Made by a program: the position numbers and the translations under genes. From positions 186,001 through 250,000 of the forward strand of contig NZ_JAKVRD010000002.1 of NCBI RefSeq assembly GCF_022814865.1: 64,000 nucleotides of DNA. The letters run 5' to 3'. This DNA comes from Shimia aestuarii (GTDB lineage Bacteria; Pseudomonadota; Alphaproteobacteria; Rhodobacterales; Rhodobacteraceae). The notes under the pieces are model-generated. The model had not been told where the DNA came from. It ran no database searches and saw only the letters and a program-made list of their open reading frames with translations. Below are positions 1 through 8,936 of this stretch, piece by piece; position 1 is the first letter of the stretch, and the number at the start of each line of letters is the position of its first letter.

Positions 1-695
1 TTGCGCGGTGTCTTTTTCGGCAGGTCCGCCGCCGTGCCATTGAGCCGTCCACGACAGCCATCGCGCCACGGGCAGAGGCCGCAGGCAGGGTTGCGCGGGG
101 TGCAGATCGTGGCGCCAAGGTCCATCACAGCCTGTGCGTGATCGCCGGGACGTGTTTCGGGGGTCAGGGCGGCGGCGCGTTCGGTCAGTTCGGCCTTGGC
201 AGCGGGGAGTGGCGTGTGGATATCGAAGAGGCGGGCCATCACGCGCTCGACATTGCCATCCACCACCACGGCGGGGCGGTCAAAGGCGATGGCGGCAATG
301 GCTCCGGCGGTATAGGGGCCGATTCCGGGGAGTTGTTGCAGGGCTTCGACGGTATCGGGAAACACGCCGTCGTGCTCTTGCGCGATCACACGGGCGCATT
401 TGAGCAGATTGCGGGCGCGCGCGTAATAGCCGAGCCCCGCCCATTCGCCCATCACTGTCCTGTCCTCGGCCCCGGCAAGCGCCTCAACTGTGGGCCAAAG
501 CGTTGTAAAGCGGGCAAAATAGTCCTTTACGGCGGCCACGGTGGTCTGTTGCAGCATGATCTCGGAGAGCCAGATACGATAGGGATCGGGGCGCATGCCT
601 GCACGGTGATCCGCCGGGGCGATGCGCCATGGCAGCACGCGAGCATGGCGGTCATACCATTCGAGCAGGGCCTCGGATCGTGGCTCTTCACGCAA
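1..695 (-). CDS. mutY: A/G-specific adenine glycosylase MutY (3' end cut by window edge)
   Basis: Base-excision repair enzyme that removes adenine mispaired with 8-oxoguanine. About 231 residues are visible; the gene runs off the left edge, so its C-terminal NUDIX-like domain is unseen. The helix-hairpin-helix turn LPGIGPYTAG is followed by VVVDGNVERV with the catalytic aspartate, then the [4Fe-4S] cysteines in MutY spacing C-x6-C-x2-C-x5-C (CTPRNPACGLCPWRDGC). The start is taken as TTG at 695: an in-frame TAA lies two codons upstream and AGGAG sits 8 bases before it. It is divergent from the DciA-like gene, an order common in alphaproteobacteria. Confidence 0.95.
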   Translation of the reverse strand, partial: MREEPRSEALLEWYDRHARVLPWRIAPADHRAGMRPDPYRIWLSEIMLQQTTVAAVKDYFARFTTLWPTVEALAGAEDRTVMGEWAGLGYYARARNLLKCARVIAQEHDGVFPDTVEALQQLPGIGPYTAGAIAAIAFDRPAVVVDGNVERVMARLFDIHTPLPAAKAELTERAAALTPETRPGDHAQAVMDLGATICTPRNPACGLCPWRDGCRGRLNGTAADLPKKTPR

Positions 696-781
696 GATTT
701 ATTCTCCTGACGGTTGGTTTCGCTGGTGCCGCGCGGTGTGGACACTAAAATAGCGCGCACGAAGAACATGCAAGGGATCTC

Positions 782-1282
782 ATGCGCCGCGCGACCACCA
801 AAGGCTTTGCCCGCACATCGACGCTATTGCGGGAGCGTATCCGCAAGGCGGGCGAGAGCCGGGGATTCGCCGTGACGCGGGTCTTGACGCATTGGCAAGA
901 GATCGTGGGCGAAGACATTGCGGCGATCTGCAGGCCGGTGGATGTCAAGTATGGCCGGCAGGGCCTTGGCGCGACGCTTACCGTTTTGACAACGGGTGCG
1001 CAGGCCCCAATGCTTGAGATGCAGAAGGATCGCATCCGGGCCAAGGTCAATGGAATCTACGGCTATAACGCGATCGAACGCCTTCGGATCACGCAGACGG
1101 CAGCGACGGGCTTTGCCGAGGGGCAGGCCACCTTCACGCCCAAACCGAAACAGACCGAGACCGCATTGCCCGATGATATCCGTGCCGCAGCGCATGATGT
1201 CGCTGCGCCGGTTTCGGATGACGGCCTCCGGGAGGCGCTTGAACGTCTGGCCGGAAACGTATTGAACAAGACAAAACGCTAG
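782..1282 (+). CDS. DUF721/DciA-like protein
   Basis: A 166-residue basic protein of the DUF721 family, whose better known members (DciA) help load the replicative helicase; that role is inferred from the family, not shown here. The N-terminal half (RGFAVTRVLTHWQEIVGEDI and the following beta-rich stretch) is the conserved part; the C-terminal 60 residues are low in recognisable motifs. The ATG at 782 follows AAGGGA at good spacing. It lies divergent from mutY and 13 bases before the dsbA-like gene, probably co-transcribed with it. Confidence 0.8.
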   Translation: MRRATTKGFARTSTLLRERIRKAGESRGFAVTRVLTHWQEIVGEDIAAICRPVDVKYGRQGLGATLTVLTTGAQAPMLEMQKDRIRAKVNGIYGYNAIERLRITQTAATGFAEGQATFTPKPKQTETALPDDIRAAAHDVAAPVSDDGLREALERLAGNVLNKTKR

Positions 1283-1295
1283 GAAAGGTTTCCTG

Positions 1296-1982
1296 ATGAA
1301 CCGTATCGTCCCCATTCTCCTTGTTGCGCTGGCCGTTGTGGCCGGGGCGGCCTATTGGGTCACCCAAGGCAACACGGAAGACGTCGCCACCACCAACTCC
1401 ACAACGTTGATCGCGTCGAACGAGACCAGCACTGATGCCGCGCCGGCAGAGGACCGCGGGATTGTCGAGATGGTTCTTGGTCAGGCGGATGCACCCATCG
1501 AGTTGATAGAATACGCCTCGTTCACCTGTCCGCATTGCGCGACGTTCCATGAACAAATCCTGAAGCCTCTCAAGGCCGACTATGTCGATACCGGCAAGGT
1601 CAAGGTTGTCTTCCGCGATGTGTATTTTGATCAGCTTGGCCTTTGGGCGTCGATGATCGCGCGCTGCGGCGGGGAAGAAAAATTCTTTGGCATCACTGAG
1701 CTTCTCATGAAAGGGCAGCGGGATTGGGCGCGGTCTGGTGATCCTGTCGCGATTGTGGACGAGCTCAAGAAGATCGGCCGCATTGCCGGGGTCGATCAAG
1801 AGAAGCTTGATGCCTGTATGCGTGACGAAGACAAGGCGCGCGCGCTTGTGGAATGGTCCGAGGCCAATGTGTCGGGTCATGATATCGAAGGCACCCCGAC
1901 GATGATCATCAACGGCGAGAAGCACTCGAACATGAGCTATGCCGATCTGAAGAAAATCCTCGACGCGAAGCTCGAGGGTTAA
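1296..1982 (+). CDS. DsbA-family thiol:disulfide oxidoreductase
   Basis: A 228-residue periplasmic thioredoxin-fold protein expected to introduce or shuffle disulfides in exported proteins. Residues 1-22 form a signal or anchor helix, followed by a Thr/Ser-rich linker to about residue 53. The active-site CPHC is at residues 78-81 within [11 protein letters not shown], and the cis-proline loop is GTPTMII near the C-terminus; the intervening helical insertion is typical of DsbA. The stop codon overlaps the convergent lpxK stop by four bases. Whether it is a DsbA oxidase or a more reducing DsbG/BdbD-like variant cannot be told from sequence alone. Confidence 0.88.
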   Translation: MNRIVPILLVALAVVAGAAYWVTQGNTEDVATTNSTTLIASNETSTDAAPAEDRGIVEMVLGQADAPIELIEYASFTCPHCATFHEQILKPLKADYVDTGKVKVVFRDVYFDQLGLWASMIARCGGEEKFFGITELLMKGQRDWARSGDPVAIVDELKKIGRIAGVDQEKLDACMRDEDKARALVEWSEANVSGHDIEGTPTMIINGEKHSNMSYADLKKILDAKLEG

Positions 1983-2989
1983 GAGCCTTTCGCCAGGACG
2001 CGATCCAAGAGCGCGTCTACGGCGGTCCAGTCGGCAATCTCAAGCCGGACGGGCAAGGTCAGAACCTTGGAACGGAAGGACGCCGGCAGTCGCACGGCGT
2101 CCTTTTCCGTTGTGACAAGCTGGGCACCGTGGAGAAGCGCGTCGCGTTCGAGCCGCGCCATCAGGGCGGCGGTCAGGGGTTGGTGATCCTCGAGCGCTTC
2201 ACCATGCACGAGATGCGCGCCGAGGCTACGCAGTGTGGCAAAGAACTTCTCCGGGTGGCCGATGCCCGCGAAGGCGAGATAGGGCGTTTCGCTCCAGTCC
2301 ATGCCCATTTGCAGCGGTGCCAGCGCGCCGGTGACATGCGGCAGGCTGGAGAGAGAGGCGCCCCAGACGTCGGCGAAACGGGATTGCGCCTCGGAGGGGC
2401 CGATAGAAAGGACGAGATCGGCGCGTGAAAGACCTGTGGCCACCGGTTCGCGCAGGGGGCCGGCGGGGATACAGAGGCCGTTGCCAAAGCCCTTTTGTGC
2501 GTCGACCACGATCACGGAGGCGTCCTTGGCCAGGCTCGGGTTCTGAAACCCGTCATCCATCAGGATCACATCCGCCCCGGCCGTTTCGGCCGCGCGTGCG
2601 CCCGCGGCGCGGTCCTTGGCGACCCACGTGGGCGCAAAGGCGGCTAGGAGGAGCGGTTCGTCACCTGTCTCGTCGGCGCGGTGGTTGCGCTCGTCGACTT
2701 GCACCGGGCCTTCGAACGTACCGCCATAGCCGCGCGAGACGACATGCGGGGTCAGTCCGCGCGCCTGAAGCCTTTGCAGGAGAGCGATGGTTGTCGGTGT
2801 CTTGCCCGTGCCGCCTGCGTTTAGGTTGCCGATACAGATCACGGGAACACCAGTGCGATGGGCGGTGTCCGCGCCTTTGGCGAGGCGTTTGGCGGTTTGA
2901 TGCGCGTAGAGGCGCCCAAGCGGCGCGAGACAGCGGGCGCGCCAGTCGAGCGCTTCGGGATCGGTATGCCAGAACGCGGGCGCCCTCAT
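1979..2989 (-). CDS. lpxK: Tetraacyldisaccharide 4'-kinase LpxK
   Basis: Inner-membrane kinase that phosphorylates the 4' position of the lipid A disaccharide. The 336-residue length fits the family. The P-loop lies at residues 54-65 ([12 protein letters not shown]), the characteristic LpxK variant of Walker A, followed by the conserved VSRGYGG and LMDDGFQN segments. Its ATG overlaps the kdtA stop as ATGA, so the two are translationally coupled in one leftward operon of lipid A-Kdo assembly. Confidence 0.96.
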   Translation of the reverse strand: MRAPAFWHTDPEALDWRARCLAPLGRLYAHQTAKRLAKGADTAHRTGVPVICIGNLNAGGTGKTPTTIALLQRLQARGLTPHVVSRGYGGTFEGPVQVDERNHRADETGDEPLLLAAFAPTWVAKDRAAGARAAETAGADVILMDDGFQNPSLAKDASVIVVDAQKGFGNGLCIPAGPLREPVATGLSRADLVLSIGPSEAQSRFADVWGASLSSLPHVTGALAPLQMGMDWSETPYLAFAGIGHPEKFFATLRSLGAHLVHGEALEDHQPLTAALMARLERDALLHGAQLVTTEKDAVRLPASFRSKVLTLPVRLEIADWTAVDALLDRVLAKGS

Positions 2990-4206
2990 GCGTTGACCTC
3001 TGAAAGATCAAGCGCCTCTTGCAAGAGCGTGATGATCTGATCCGACACTTCCGCGCCCTCCGATACGATTTCCCAACCTGCATGGGCCATGCGCGCGGTG
3101 ATGTCCGGAGCGAGGACTTGGCCGAGCGCGCTCACGAGGCTGTCGACATCGCGCACGATACGGGCCGCCCCGGCATCGGCCAAGCGCGAATAGGCCTCGA
3201 GATGATTGCGGATGCTGGGGCCATAAAGAACAGCCGAGCCAAGCGCCGCAGGTTCAAGCGGGTTTTGGCCGCCCTGTTTCGGAACGAGGGACGAGCCGAG
3301 AAAAGTGACCGGGGCGACGCGATACCAGAGGCCAAGCTCTCGCGGGTCGCCGGACAGGATCACGCGGGTCTTGTCCTCGGGAACGTCGCCGTCGTCCCAA
3401 TGCGCCACGCGCCAACCGCTTTCGCGACATGTCGTGTAGAACTGATCGGCTTCGGCCGGGTTGGCGGGCACGACGATCAGAAGCAAGCGATGCGACAGGC
3501 GTAGCATAGCGCGATGTGCGGCAAGCACCGGAGACAGTTCGGACAGATGAAGCCGCGCAGCGAGCCATGTCGGGCGCCCCCCAAGTGCCTGCGAGATATC
3601 CTCGAGATCCGTCTCATTGCACGGCAGCGCCGGGCATTCCTCAAGCAGTGGCCCACTTTCGAGGAGGCGATCTGTGTCTGGGGCCAGCTTGCGCAGACGC
3701 TGCATCGCCTCTCCGTCAGGCACGAGAATGGCTTTGAACAGCGCCAATGTCGGGCGGATCGGGTCTGGGCCGAGGCGCCAGAGGCGGTTTTCGAGCAGCA
3801 ACTCGCCGGTATCGACAAAGTAGAGGGGCAGGCTGCGGCGCACGGCGGCGTCGATCAGCGCGGGCCGCAGGTATGGGCCGAGCCAAAGACCGGCATCCGG
3901 GTGCCAATGGTCAAGAAAACGGCGCACGTCGTCGGGATTTTCGGAGGGGCAGGCCTGCCAGATCACGCTTTCGGGGAGGCCGTTTGGGCGGCGTGTGCCG
4001 GGCGATGTCGTAAGCAGGAGCGAAAGGCCGGGGCGTTGTGCCGCGAGGCGCTGGCCAAGGCGTGCGACCGTGCGGGCGTTCTCGGCGCTTGGGCAATGAA
4101 GCCAGAGCAGTTCACCTTCGGGACGCGCCGAAGATGGCGGGGCGGACGTCGCCGGAAGGCGGCGGGCAAAGGTCAGGTATGCGGAGAGGCCAAGGGAGCG
4201 CGCCAT
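2986..4206 (-). CDS. kdtA: Kdo transferase (WaaA/KdtA family)
   Basis: A 406-residue GT-B protein of the family that transfers Kdo from CMP-Kdo to lipid IVA at the inner membrane. The C-terminal donor-site motif [12 protein letters not shown] is at residues 312-323 (GGHNPLEPA in most members). The N-terminal motif, which usually reads HAxSxGE with the catalytic Glu, is here HCPSAEN at residues 37-43: an acidic residue is present but one position displaced. The membrane-associated N-terminus starts [13 protein letters not shown]. Coupled to lpxK. Activity is likely given the operon, though a diverged paralogue with a canonical copy elsewhere is possible. Confidence 0.87.
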   Translation of the reverse strand: MARSLGLSAYLTFARRLPATSAPPSSARPEGELLWLHCPSAENARTVARLGQRLAAQRPGLSLLLTTSPGTRRPNGLPESVIWQACPSENPDDVRRFLDHWHPDAGLWLGPYLRPALIDAAVRRSLPLYFVDTGELLLENRLWRLGPDPIRPTLALFKAILVPDGEAMQRLRKLAPDTDRLLESGPLLEECPALPCNETDLEDISQALGGRPTWLAARLHLSELSPVLAAHRAMLRLSHRLLLIVVPANPAEADQFYTTCRESGWRVAHWDDGDVPEDKTRVILSGDPRELGLWYRVAPVTFLGSSLVPKQGGQNPLEPAALGSAVLYGPSIRNHLEAYSRLADAGAARIVRDVDSLVSALGQVLAPDITARMAHAGWEIVSEGAEVSDQIITLLQEALDLSEVNA

Positions 4207-4212
4207 GTGATA

Positions 4213-4299
4213 TCAGCCCTTCAGGACCAGCGGCGCGGCGGCCGTTGGCAAGGCGATAAAGGCGAAGAAGGCAGGCGCATTCGTGGTCCTCGGTGTCAT
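4213..4299 (-). CDS. Possible 28-residue hydrophobic peptide upstream of kdtA
   Basis: A small open frame reading MTPRTTNAPAFFAFIALP then a second hydrophobic stretch, 28 residues in all, ending six bases before the kdtA ATG. Most codons end in G or C, as in real genes here, and the peptide could form one membrane helix. Against it, no good Shine-Dalgarno precedes the ATG and I recognise no family. It could be a leader peptide coupled to kdtA or chance in GC-rich DNA. Confidence 0.28.
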   Translation of the reverse strand: MTPRTTNAPAFFAFIALPTAAAPLVLKG

Positions 4300-4433
4300 G
4301 CGACGCGACCCTAGGCCTTTGCCGAATGGGCTGCAAGATCAGCGCTTGCGTCAATTTTCGACAGGGTGGCGCGCTTGACCTGCGGGCGGGGATGCGGCAG
4401 GTGCCAAGCGGACCTTCTTTTGCCGGATTTGCC

Positions 4434-5174
4434 ATGAAGCCCTTTCTCATTCTGCAATTGCGCCCCGAGACCGAAGCCTCGGACGACGAGTTTGCCGCCA
4501 TCCTGCGCAAGGGTGGGCTCGAGGCCGGGGAGGTTGTGCGTATCCGCCTTGATCAGGCTCCGTTGCCGGATGGGCTCGACCTTGAAGACTATAGCGCGGT
4601 CATCGTCGGGGGCGGTCCGGGATGTGTCAGCGATCCGGTGGAAAAGAAATCTCCGGTCGAGAAACAGATCGAGGACGCGGTGATGAGCCTCATGCCCGAG
4701 ATCACGGCGCGGGATTTTCCCTTTATGGGCTGTTGCTACGGTATCGGCATCCTTGGCCATCACCTCGCTAAGGCTGTGTCGAAGGAGAACTTCTCCGAGG
4801 CGGTCGGCACGTCGGATTGCCGACTGACGGAGGCCGGGCGGAGCGATCTGCTTCTTCAGGGGATGCCCGAGCGGTTCGAGGCGTTCGTCGGTCACAAGGA
4901 GGCCATGCAGAGGCTGCCCGAGGGGTGTGTGCATCTCGTGGAGTCGCCGACCTGCCCCTATCAGATGATCCGCTATGGTGAGAACGTTTATGCGACACAG
5001 TTCCACCCAGAGGCTGATAGCGACGGGTTCGAGGTGCGTATCGGGATTTACAAGCACCGGGGCTATTTCCCGCCAGAGGATGCAGAGCGCCTTGTCGCCA
5101 TGTGCCGAGCGGCGGATGTGCATGCGCCCGAGCGCATCCTGCGCAAGTTCGTCGAGCGGTATCGCCGGGGCTAG
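4434..5174 (+). CDS. Class I glutamine amidotransferase (GMP-synthase-like)
   Basis: A 246-residue stand-alone class I glutamine amidotransferase. The nucleophile elbow is MGCCYGIG with Cys101 in the GxCxG position, and the catalytic His is in the QFHPEAD segment; an oxyanion-type GGGPGCVSD loop is at residues 59-67. No synthetase domain is attached, so the ammonia acceptor is unknown; relatives are annotated as GMP-synthase-like or gamma-glutamyl hydrolases. ATG 4434 is chosen because the protein aligns from MKPFLILQLR; the frame is open further upstream but that part lacks family features. It sits between cysQ and kdtA, pointing against both. Confidence 0.82.
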   Translation: MKPFLILQLRPETEASDDEFAAILRKGGLEAGEVVRIRLDQAPLPDGLDLEDYSAVIVGGGPGCVSDPVEKKSPVEKQIEDAVMSLMPEITARDFPFMGCCYGIGILGHHLAKAVSKENFSEAVGTSDCRLTEAGRSDLLLQGMPERFEAFVGHKEAMQRLPEGCVHLVESPTCPYQMIRYGENVYATQFHPEADSDGFEVRIGIYKHRGYFPPEDAERLVAMCRAADVHAPERILRKFVERYRRG

Positions 5175-5183
5175 GCGCGTGAC

Positions 5184-5205
5184 CAAGGCCTTCCGAAAGG
5201 CCTTG
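5184..5205. terminator. Short stem-loop between convergent amidotransferase and cysQ genes
   Basis: A perfect 9-bp stem CAAGGCCTT/AAGGCCTTG with the four-base loop CCGA lies between the stop codons of the convergent genes. There is no strong T tract on either side, so it may be a weak bidirectional terminator. Confidence 0.5.
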
Positions 5206-5215
5206 ATCCCCGGCA

Positions 5216-6013
5216 TCAGAAACGCGGCACAGCGCCTTTGGGGGCGAGCGCGCCGGTCAGGTTCTCGTGCAGGGCGCGTGGTGCGGCAACCATACCCATC
5301 TGGCGCGGATCGGCGTTGTTGAAGCGCAGTCGCGCGCCGTAGCGATCGGAGGTGGCCGCACCTGCCTCGCGAAGGATGAGGTCACCAGCGGCGATATCCC
5401 ATTCCCACGTTGGCCGTAGTGTCAGCATCGCATCGTAGCGCCCTTCGGCAACGAGCGCGGTGCGGTAGGCGAGAGAGGGGCGATGGCTGCGCTTGATGTC
5501 CGGCACGCGGCGCCAGTGTTCTGGCGCGAGGGCGGGACGTGCGGCGAGGATCGACGCGCCGAGAAGGCTATCACGGGAGGATGGTGCGATCGGTTCGCCA
5601 TTGAGGAACGCACCTGCGCCCTTGGCCGCGCTATAGAGCTTGTCCATCATCGGAAGGTAGATCACGGCGGCCTGCACCTCGCCATGTGCAACGGTGGCAA
5701 GGGCATGCGCCCAAGTGCGCGCGCCTTCCATGAAGCTTCGGGTGCCGTCGAGTGGATCAACGATGAAGACCTGCTCGCGCCCGAGACGGTCGGCGTTGTC
5801 TTCGGTTTCTTCGCTCAGCCAGCCATAGGAGGGCCGCGCCGCCTGCAGCTCGCGTTCGAGCATGGCGTTGACGGCGAGGTCGGCCTCGGTCACCGGGCCA
5901 GCGCCGCCCGGCTTGTCCCAGACACGCGCCTCGGGGCCGGTATAGCGCAGGGCGATTTTGCCGGCCTCGCGCGCGGCCTCGATCAGGAGGGTGAGATCAT
6001 CACTTGCCGGCAA
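5216..6013 (-). CDS. cysQ: Inositol monophosphatase-family 3'(2'),5'-bisphosphate nucleotidase
   Basis: A 265-residue Mg-dependent, lithium-sensitive-type phosphatase. Metal-binding motifs are in order: SEET at 67-70, DPLDGT at 86-91 and WDIAAGD at 205-211. The family includes CysQ (recycles PAP from sulfate assimilation) and inositol monophosphatases; the CysQ assignment rests on alphaproteobacterial synteny with pmbA and kdtA. The start is TTG at 6013, with AAGGGA upstream inside the end of pmbA, giving a 14-base overlap and probable coupling. Confidence 0.85.
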   Translation of the reverse strand: MPASDDLTLLIEAAREAGKIALRYTGPEARVWDKPGGAGPVTEADLAVNAMLERELQAARPSYGWLSEETEDNADRLGREQVFIVDPLDGTRSFMEGARTWAHALATVAHGEVQAAVIYLPMMDKLYSAAKGAGAFLNGEPIAPSSRDSLLGASILAARPALAPEHWRRVPDIKRSHRPSLAYRTALVAEGRYDAMLTLRPTWEWDIAAGDLILREAGAATSDRYGARLRFNNADPRQMGMVAAPRALHENLTGALAPKGAVPRF

Positions 6014-7346
6014 GGGTCATCCCTTCGACAAGCAGCGAGGGCACGACGCGCGACAGGTAGGTCCGGGCGTCATTGGCGGGCACGAGGGCGCGCAGCATGT
6101 CATGCAGATTGCCCGCGATGGTGCATTCGTTGACCGGGTAGGCGATCTCGCCATTTTCGACCCAGAAGCCCGACGCCCCGCGCGAATAGTCGCCCGTGTT
6201 GGGGTTGATCGTAGAGCCAATCAGCGAGGTCACGAGGAGGCCCGTTCCCATGTCGCGCATCAGGTCGTCGCGGGTTCGGTCCGACTGCGTCATCGCGACG
6301 TTCCATGTCGAGGGCGAGGGGGGCGAGGAAATCCCGCGCGCGGCGTTGGCTGTCGTCTCGAGGCCGAGTTTGCGCGCGGTGGCGAGATCGAGGGTCCACC
6401 CCGTCAGAACACCATTGTCCACGATCTTGCGCGTGCGGGTCGCGAGGCCCTCGGCGTCGAACAGCCGCGAGCCGGGGACGCGCGGACGGTGCGGATCCTC
6501 AAAGAGGTCGATCCCGGCAGGCAGAACCTGTTCGCCAAGTCGGTCGCGCAGGAAGGACTGGCCGCGTGCTACGGAGGCGCCGTTGGCGGCGCCAAGAAGA
6601 TGGCCGATCAGCGTCGAGGAGATGCGCTCATCGAAGAGGACCGGGTAGGCGCCTGTGGGGGGCTGCACCGCACCAAGGCGGGCCACGGTGCGTTCTCCGG
6701 CCACGCGGCCAATGTCCTCGGGGCTGCGCAGGTCGGCCTGAAAGATGCGGCCCTCGCCGTCATAGTCCCGCTCCATCCCGTCGCCGGTTCCTGCGATGGC
6801 GAGGCAGGAGAGGTTGCGGCTTGTGCGGCGGTAGCCACCGGAAAAGCCGTTGGTCGCGGCGAGGAAGACCTCGCTCGCGCTATAGCCGGCGCTCGCGGAT
6901 TGGACCTGTGTCACGCCGGAGATGGCGAAGGCCGCGGCCTCGGCGGCTTCGGCATCGGCCTGAAGGGTGGCGGGATCGGGCTCGGGTGTCGGATCGGCAA
7001 GCTCGAGCGCCGTGGCGTCGGTCTCGTGGGTGATCTCGGACGGGTCGGCGAGGCCGATATAGGGATCTTCCGGTGCTTCCTTGGCCATCGCGACCGCACG
7101 TTCGGCGAGCATGGTGAGCGTTGCGGGGGAGGTGTCAGAGGCCGACACATTTGCCTGTCGCTGGCCGATCAACACGCGCAATCCGATATCGACCCCTTCG
7201 GAACGTTCGGCCTGTTCCAGGGTGCCGTTGCGCACGTCGATAGAGACGGAGGTGCCGCGCGATGCGATGGCATCGGCGTTTTCGGCCCCGGCGGCGCGGG
7301 CCGCAGAGAGCAGCGCTTCGGTCAGCGATTGTAGGTCTTTGCTCAT
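6000..7346 (-). CDS. pmbA: TldD/PmbA family protein, TldE (PmbA) type
   Basis: A 448-residue subunit of the TldD-TldE metalloprotease, which in enterobacteria matures microcins and degrades CcdA. There is no HExxxH metal-binding motif, so this is the non-catalytic TldE/PmbA partner. The C-terminal signature GSTINPNTGDYSRGASGFWV and the following YPVNECTIAGNL are typical. ATG 7346 is preferred over upstream frame because the conserved N-terminus begins MSKDLQSLTEAL and a G-rich ribosome site precedes it. No tldD is in the window. It heads a leftward operon with cysQ. Confidence 0.9.
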   Translation of the reverse strand: MSKDLQSLTEALLSAARAAGAENADAIASRGTSVSIDVRNGTLEQAERSEGVDIGLRVLIGQRQANVSASDTSPATLTMLAERAVAMAKEAPEDPYIGLADPSEITHETDATALELADPTPEPDPATLQADAEAAEAAAFAISGVTQVQSASAGYSASEVFLAATNGFSGGYRRTSRNLSCLAIAGTGDGMERDYDGEGRIFQADLRSPEDIGRVAGERTVARLGAVQPPTGAYPVLFDERISSTLIGHLLGAANGASVARGQSFLRDRLGEQVLPAGIDLFEDPHRPRVPGSRLFDAEGLATRTRKIVDNGVLTGWTLDLATARKLGLETTANAARGISSPPSPSTWNVAMTQSDRTRDDLMRDMGTGLLVTSLIGSTINPNTGDYSRGASGFWVENGEIAYPVNECTIAGNLHDMLRALVPANDARTYLSRVVPSLLVEGMTLAGK

Positions 7347-7500
7347 GGGCCCCCCGGAAAGCGTTTCTCTTGAGGTAGACCGGGATAGGTCAAGGCGCAA
7401 GTGCGTGGGCGGATCGCAGGGAACAAGAGCGCGGTGACTGGACCTGCGGGGCGGGGCGGTCTACCAAAAGGAGAACCAGCGCGAGAGGGGAAAGACCAAG

Positions 7501-8250
7501 ATGACGATGCAGGGAAAAACAGTGCTCATAACGGGTGCAAGTCGGGGTATCGGCGAGTCGGCGGCGCATATTTTTGCCGAGGCCGGCGCGAATGTCGTGC
7601 TCGTGGCGCGCGGCGCGAAAGAAATCGAACGCATCGCGGCAGAGATCGGCGAGAAGGCCATCGCCGTGTCCTGCGACGTGGCCGACTATGCCTCGGTGCA
7701 GGCCGCGGTCGATAAAGCCGTCGAGACGTTTGGCGGGCTCGACGTTCTCATCAACAACGCAGGCGTGATCGAGCCGATTTCGCATCTAGACGCCTCGGAC
7801 CCGGACGGTTGGGGGCAGGTGATCGATATCAACCTCAAGGGCGTTTATCACGGGATGCGCGCGGCGATGCCGGTCATGGAGGCCAATGGCGGCGGGTCGA
7901 TCCTGACGATTTCCTCGGGCGCGGCGCATGGCCCGGTCGAAGCGTGGAGCCACTACTGCGCCTCCAAGGCGGCGGTGAACATGCTCACGCGCTGTATCGA
8001 CAAGGAAGCGCGCGACAAGGGCATCCGCGCCATCGGCCTTTCGCCGGGCACCGTGGCGACAGAGATGCAGCGCGAGATCAAAGCAAGCGGTATCAACCCG
8101 GTGAGCCAGCTTGACTGGTCCGACCATATCCCGCCGGATTGGCCCGCGAAATGCCTCCTGTGGATGTGCGGACCGGGCGGTGATGATTGGCTCGGGGACG
8201 AAATTTCGCTGCGCGATGAAAGCATCAGAAAGGCGGTGGGGCTGATATGA
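7501..8250 (+). CDS. Short-chain dehydrogenase/reductase
   Basis: A 249-residue classical SDR: cofactor motif TGASRGIG at residues 11-18, structural NNAG at 85-88, and catalytic Ser138/139-Tyr152-Lys156 (HYCASK). Arg15 in the glycine-rich turn and the VVLVARG segment suggest NADP(H) rather than NAD. The C-terminal third carries an unusual WPAKCLLWMCGPGGDDWLGD. Substrate is unknown. GGGGAAAG precedes the ATG, and its stop overlaps the crotonase start as ATGA, so the two form an operon. Confidence 0.85.
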   Translation: MTMQGKTVLITGASRGIGESAAHIFAEAGANVVLVARGAKEIERIAAEIGEKAIAVSCDVADYASVQAAVDKAVETFGGLDVLINNAGVIEPISHLDASDPDGWGQVIDINLKGVYHGMRAAMPVMEANGGGSILTISSGAAHGPVEAWSHYCASKAAVNMLTRCIDKEARDKGIRAIGLSPGTVATEMQREIKASGINPVSQLDWSDHIPPDWPAKCLLWMCGPGGDDWLGDEISLRDESIRKAVGLI

Positions 8251-8858
8251 TCGAGCTTCAAAAAGAAGAAAGCGGGCTTTGGATCGCGACGATCAATCGC
8301 CCGGATAAGGCCAATTCGCTCACCAGTGCGATGCTCGAGGAACTGGCCGATATCGCGGAGGCTGCGGTTGAGGCGAAGGTGTTGATCCTGACCGGCAAGG
8401 GCAAGGTATTCTCAGCCGGGGCGGATCTTGATGAGGCGCGTGCGGGGCTTGCGACCTCGCCTGTCTGGGAGCGGCTTTCTGGCAATATCGCGAAGCTTCC
8501 CGGCCTCACCATCGCAGCGCTGAACGGGACGCTGGCGGGTGGCGCGATGGGCATGGCGCTTGCCTGTGACCTGCGGCTTGCGGTGCCAGGGGCCAAGTTT
8601 TTCTACCCGGTGATGAAGCTCGGCTACTTGCCGCAACCCTCGGATCCGGCGCGCATGGCCGCGCTCGTCGGGCCGAGCCGTGCCAAGCTCATCCTCATGG
8701 GCGGGCAGAAGATCATGGTGGATGAGGCGCTTTCCTTCGGTCTCGTGGACCGGATTGTCGCGCCGGATGCCCTCCTCGACGCGGCCCGCGAGATCGCGAC
8801 GGATACGCTCGCCGCGAAGCCGGAGATCGCGCGTGGAATCAAGGGGATGTGTGCCTAA
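8247..8858 (+). CDS. Short enoyl-CoA hydratase/isomerase family protein
   Basis: A 203-residue crotonase-fold protein, about 50 residues shorter than typical hydratases because the C-terminal helical part is trimmed. The CoA-binding/oxyanion loops are present: FSAGADL at 55-61 and NGTLAGGAMGMALACD from 93. The region that normally provides the second catalytic glutamate reads MKLGYLPQPSDPARM with no Glu, so classical hydration is doubtful; isomerase, hydrolase or other CoA-thioester chemistry is possible. Translationally coupled to the SDR, suggesting consecutive steps. Confidence 0.8.
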   Translation: MIELQKEESGLWIATINRPDKANSLTSAMLEELADIAEAAVEAKVLILTGKGKVFSAGADLDEARAGLATSPVWERLSGNIAKLPGLTIAALNGTLAGGAMGMALACDLRLAVPGAKFFYPVMKLGYLPQPSDPARMAALVGPSRAKLILMGGQKIMVDEALSFGLVDRIVAPDALLDAAREIATDTLAAKPEIARGIKGMCA

Positions 8859-8866
8859 CGTGGGGA

Positions 8867-8929
8867 GGGGCCAGCCCCTCTTGGCCGCAAGCGGCCAATT
8901 CACCCCGGGATATTTTGGGCAAGAGGAAG
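8867..8929 (+). repeat. Intergenic hairpin plus GGATATTT repeat, copy A
   Basis: Fills most of the 78 bases between the convergent crotonase and HNH genes. It contains GGGGC/GCCCC, then TTGGCCGC/GCGGCCAA, then CACCCC-G-GGATATTT and ends GGCAAGAGGAAG. The same order of blocks is at 53988-54052, and shorter relatives are at 16822-16870 and 24151-24178. Paired stems between converging genes suggest a terminator-like role. Confidence 0.75.
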
Positions 8930-8936
8930 CGCAGGC

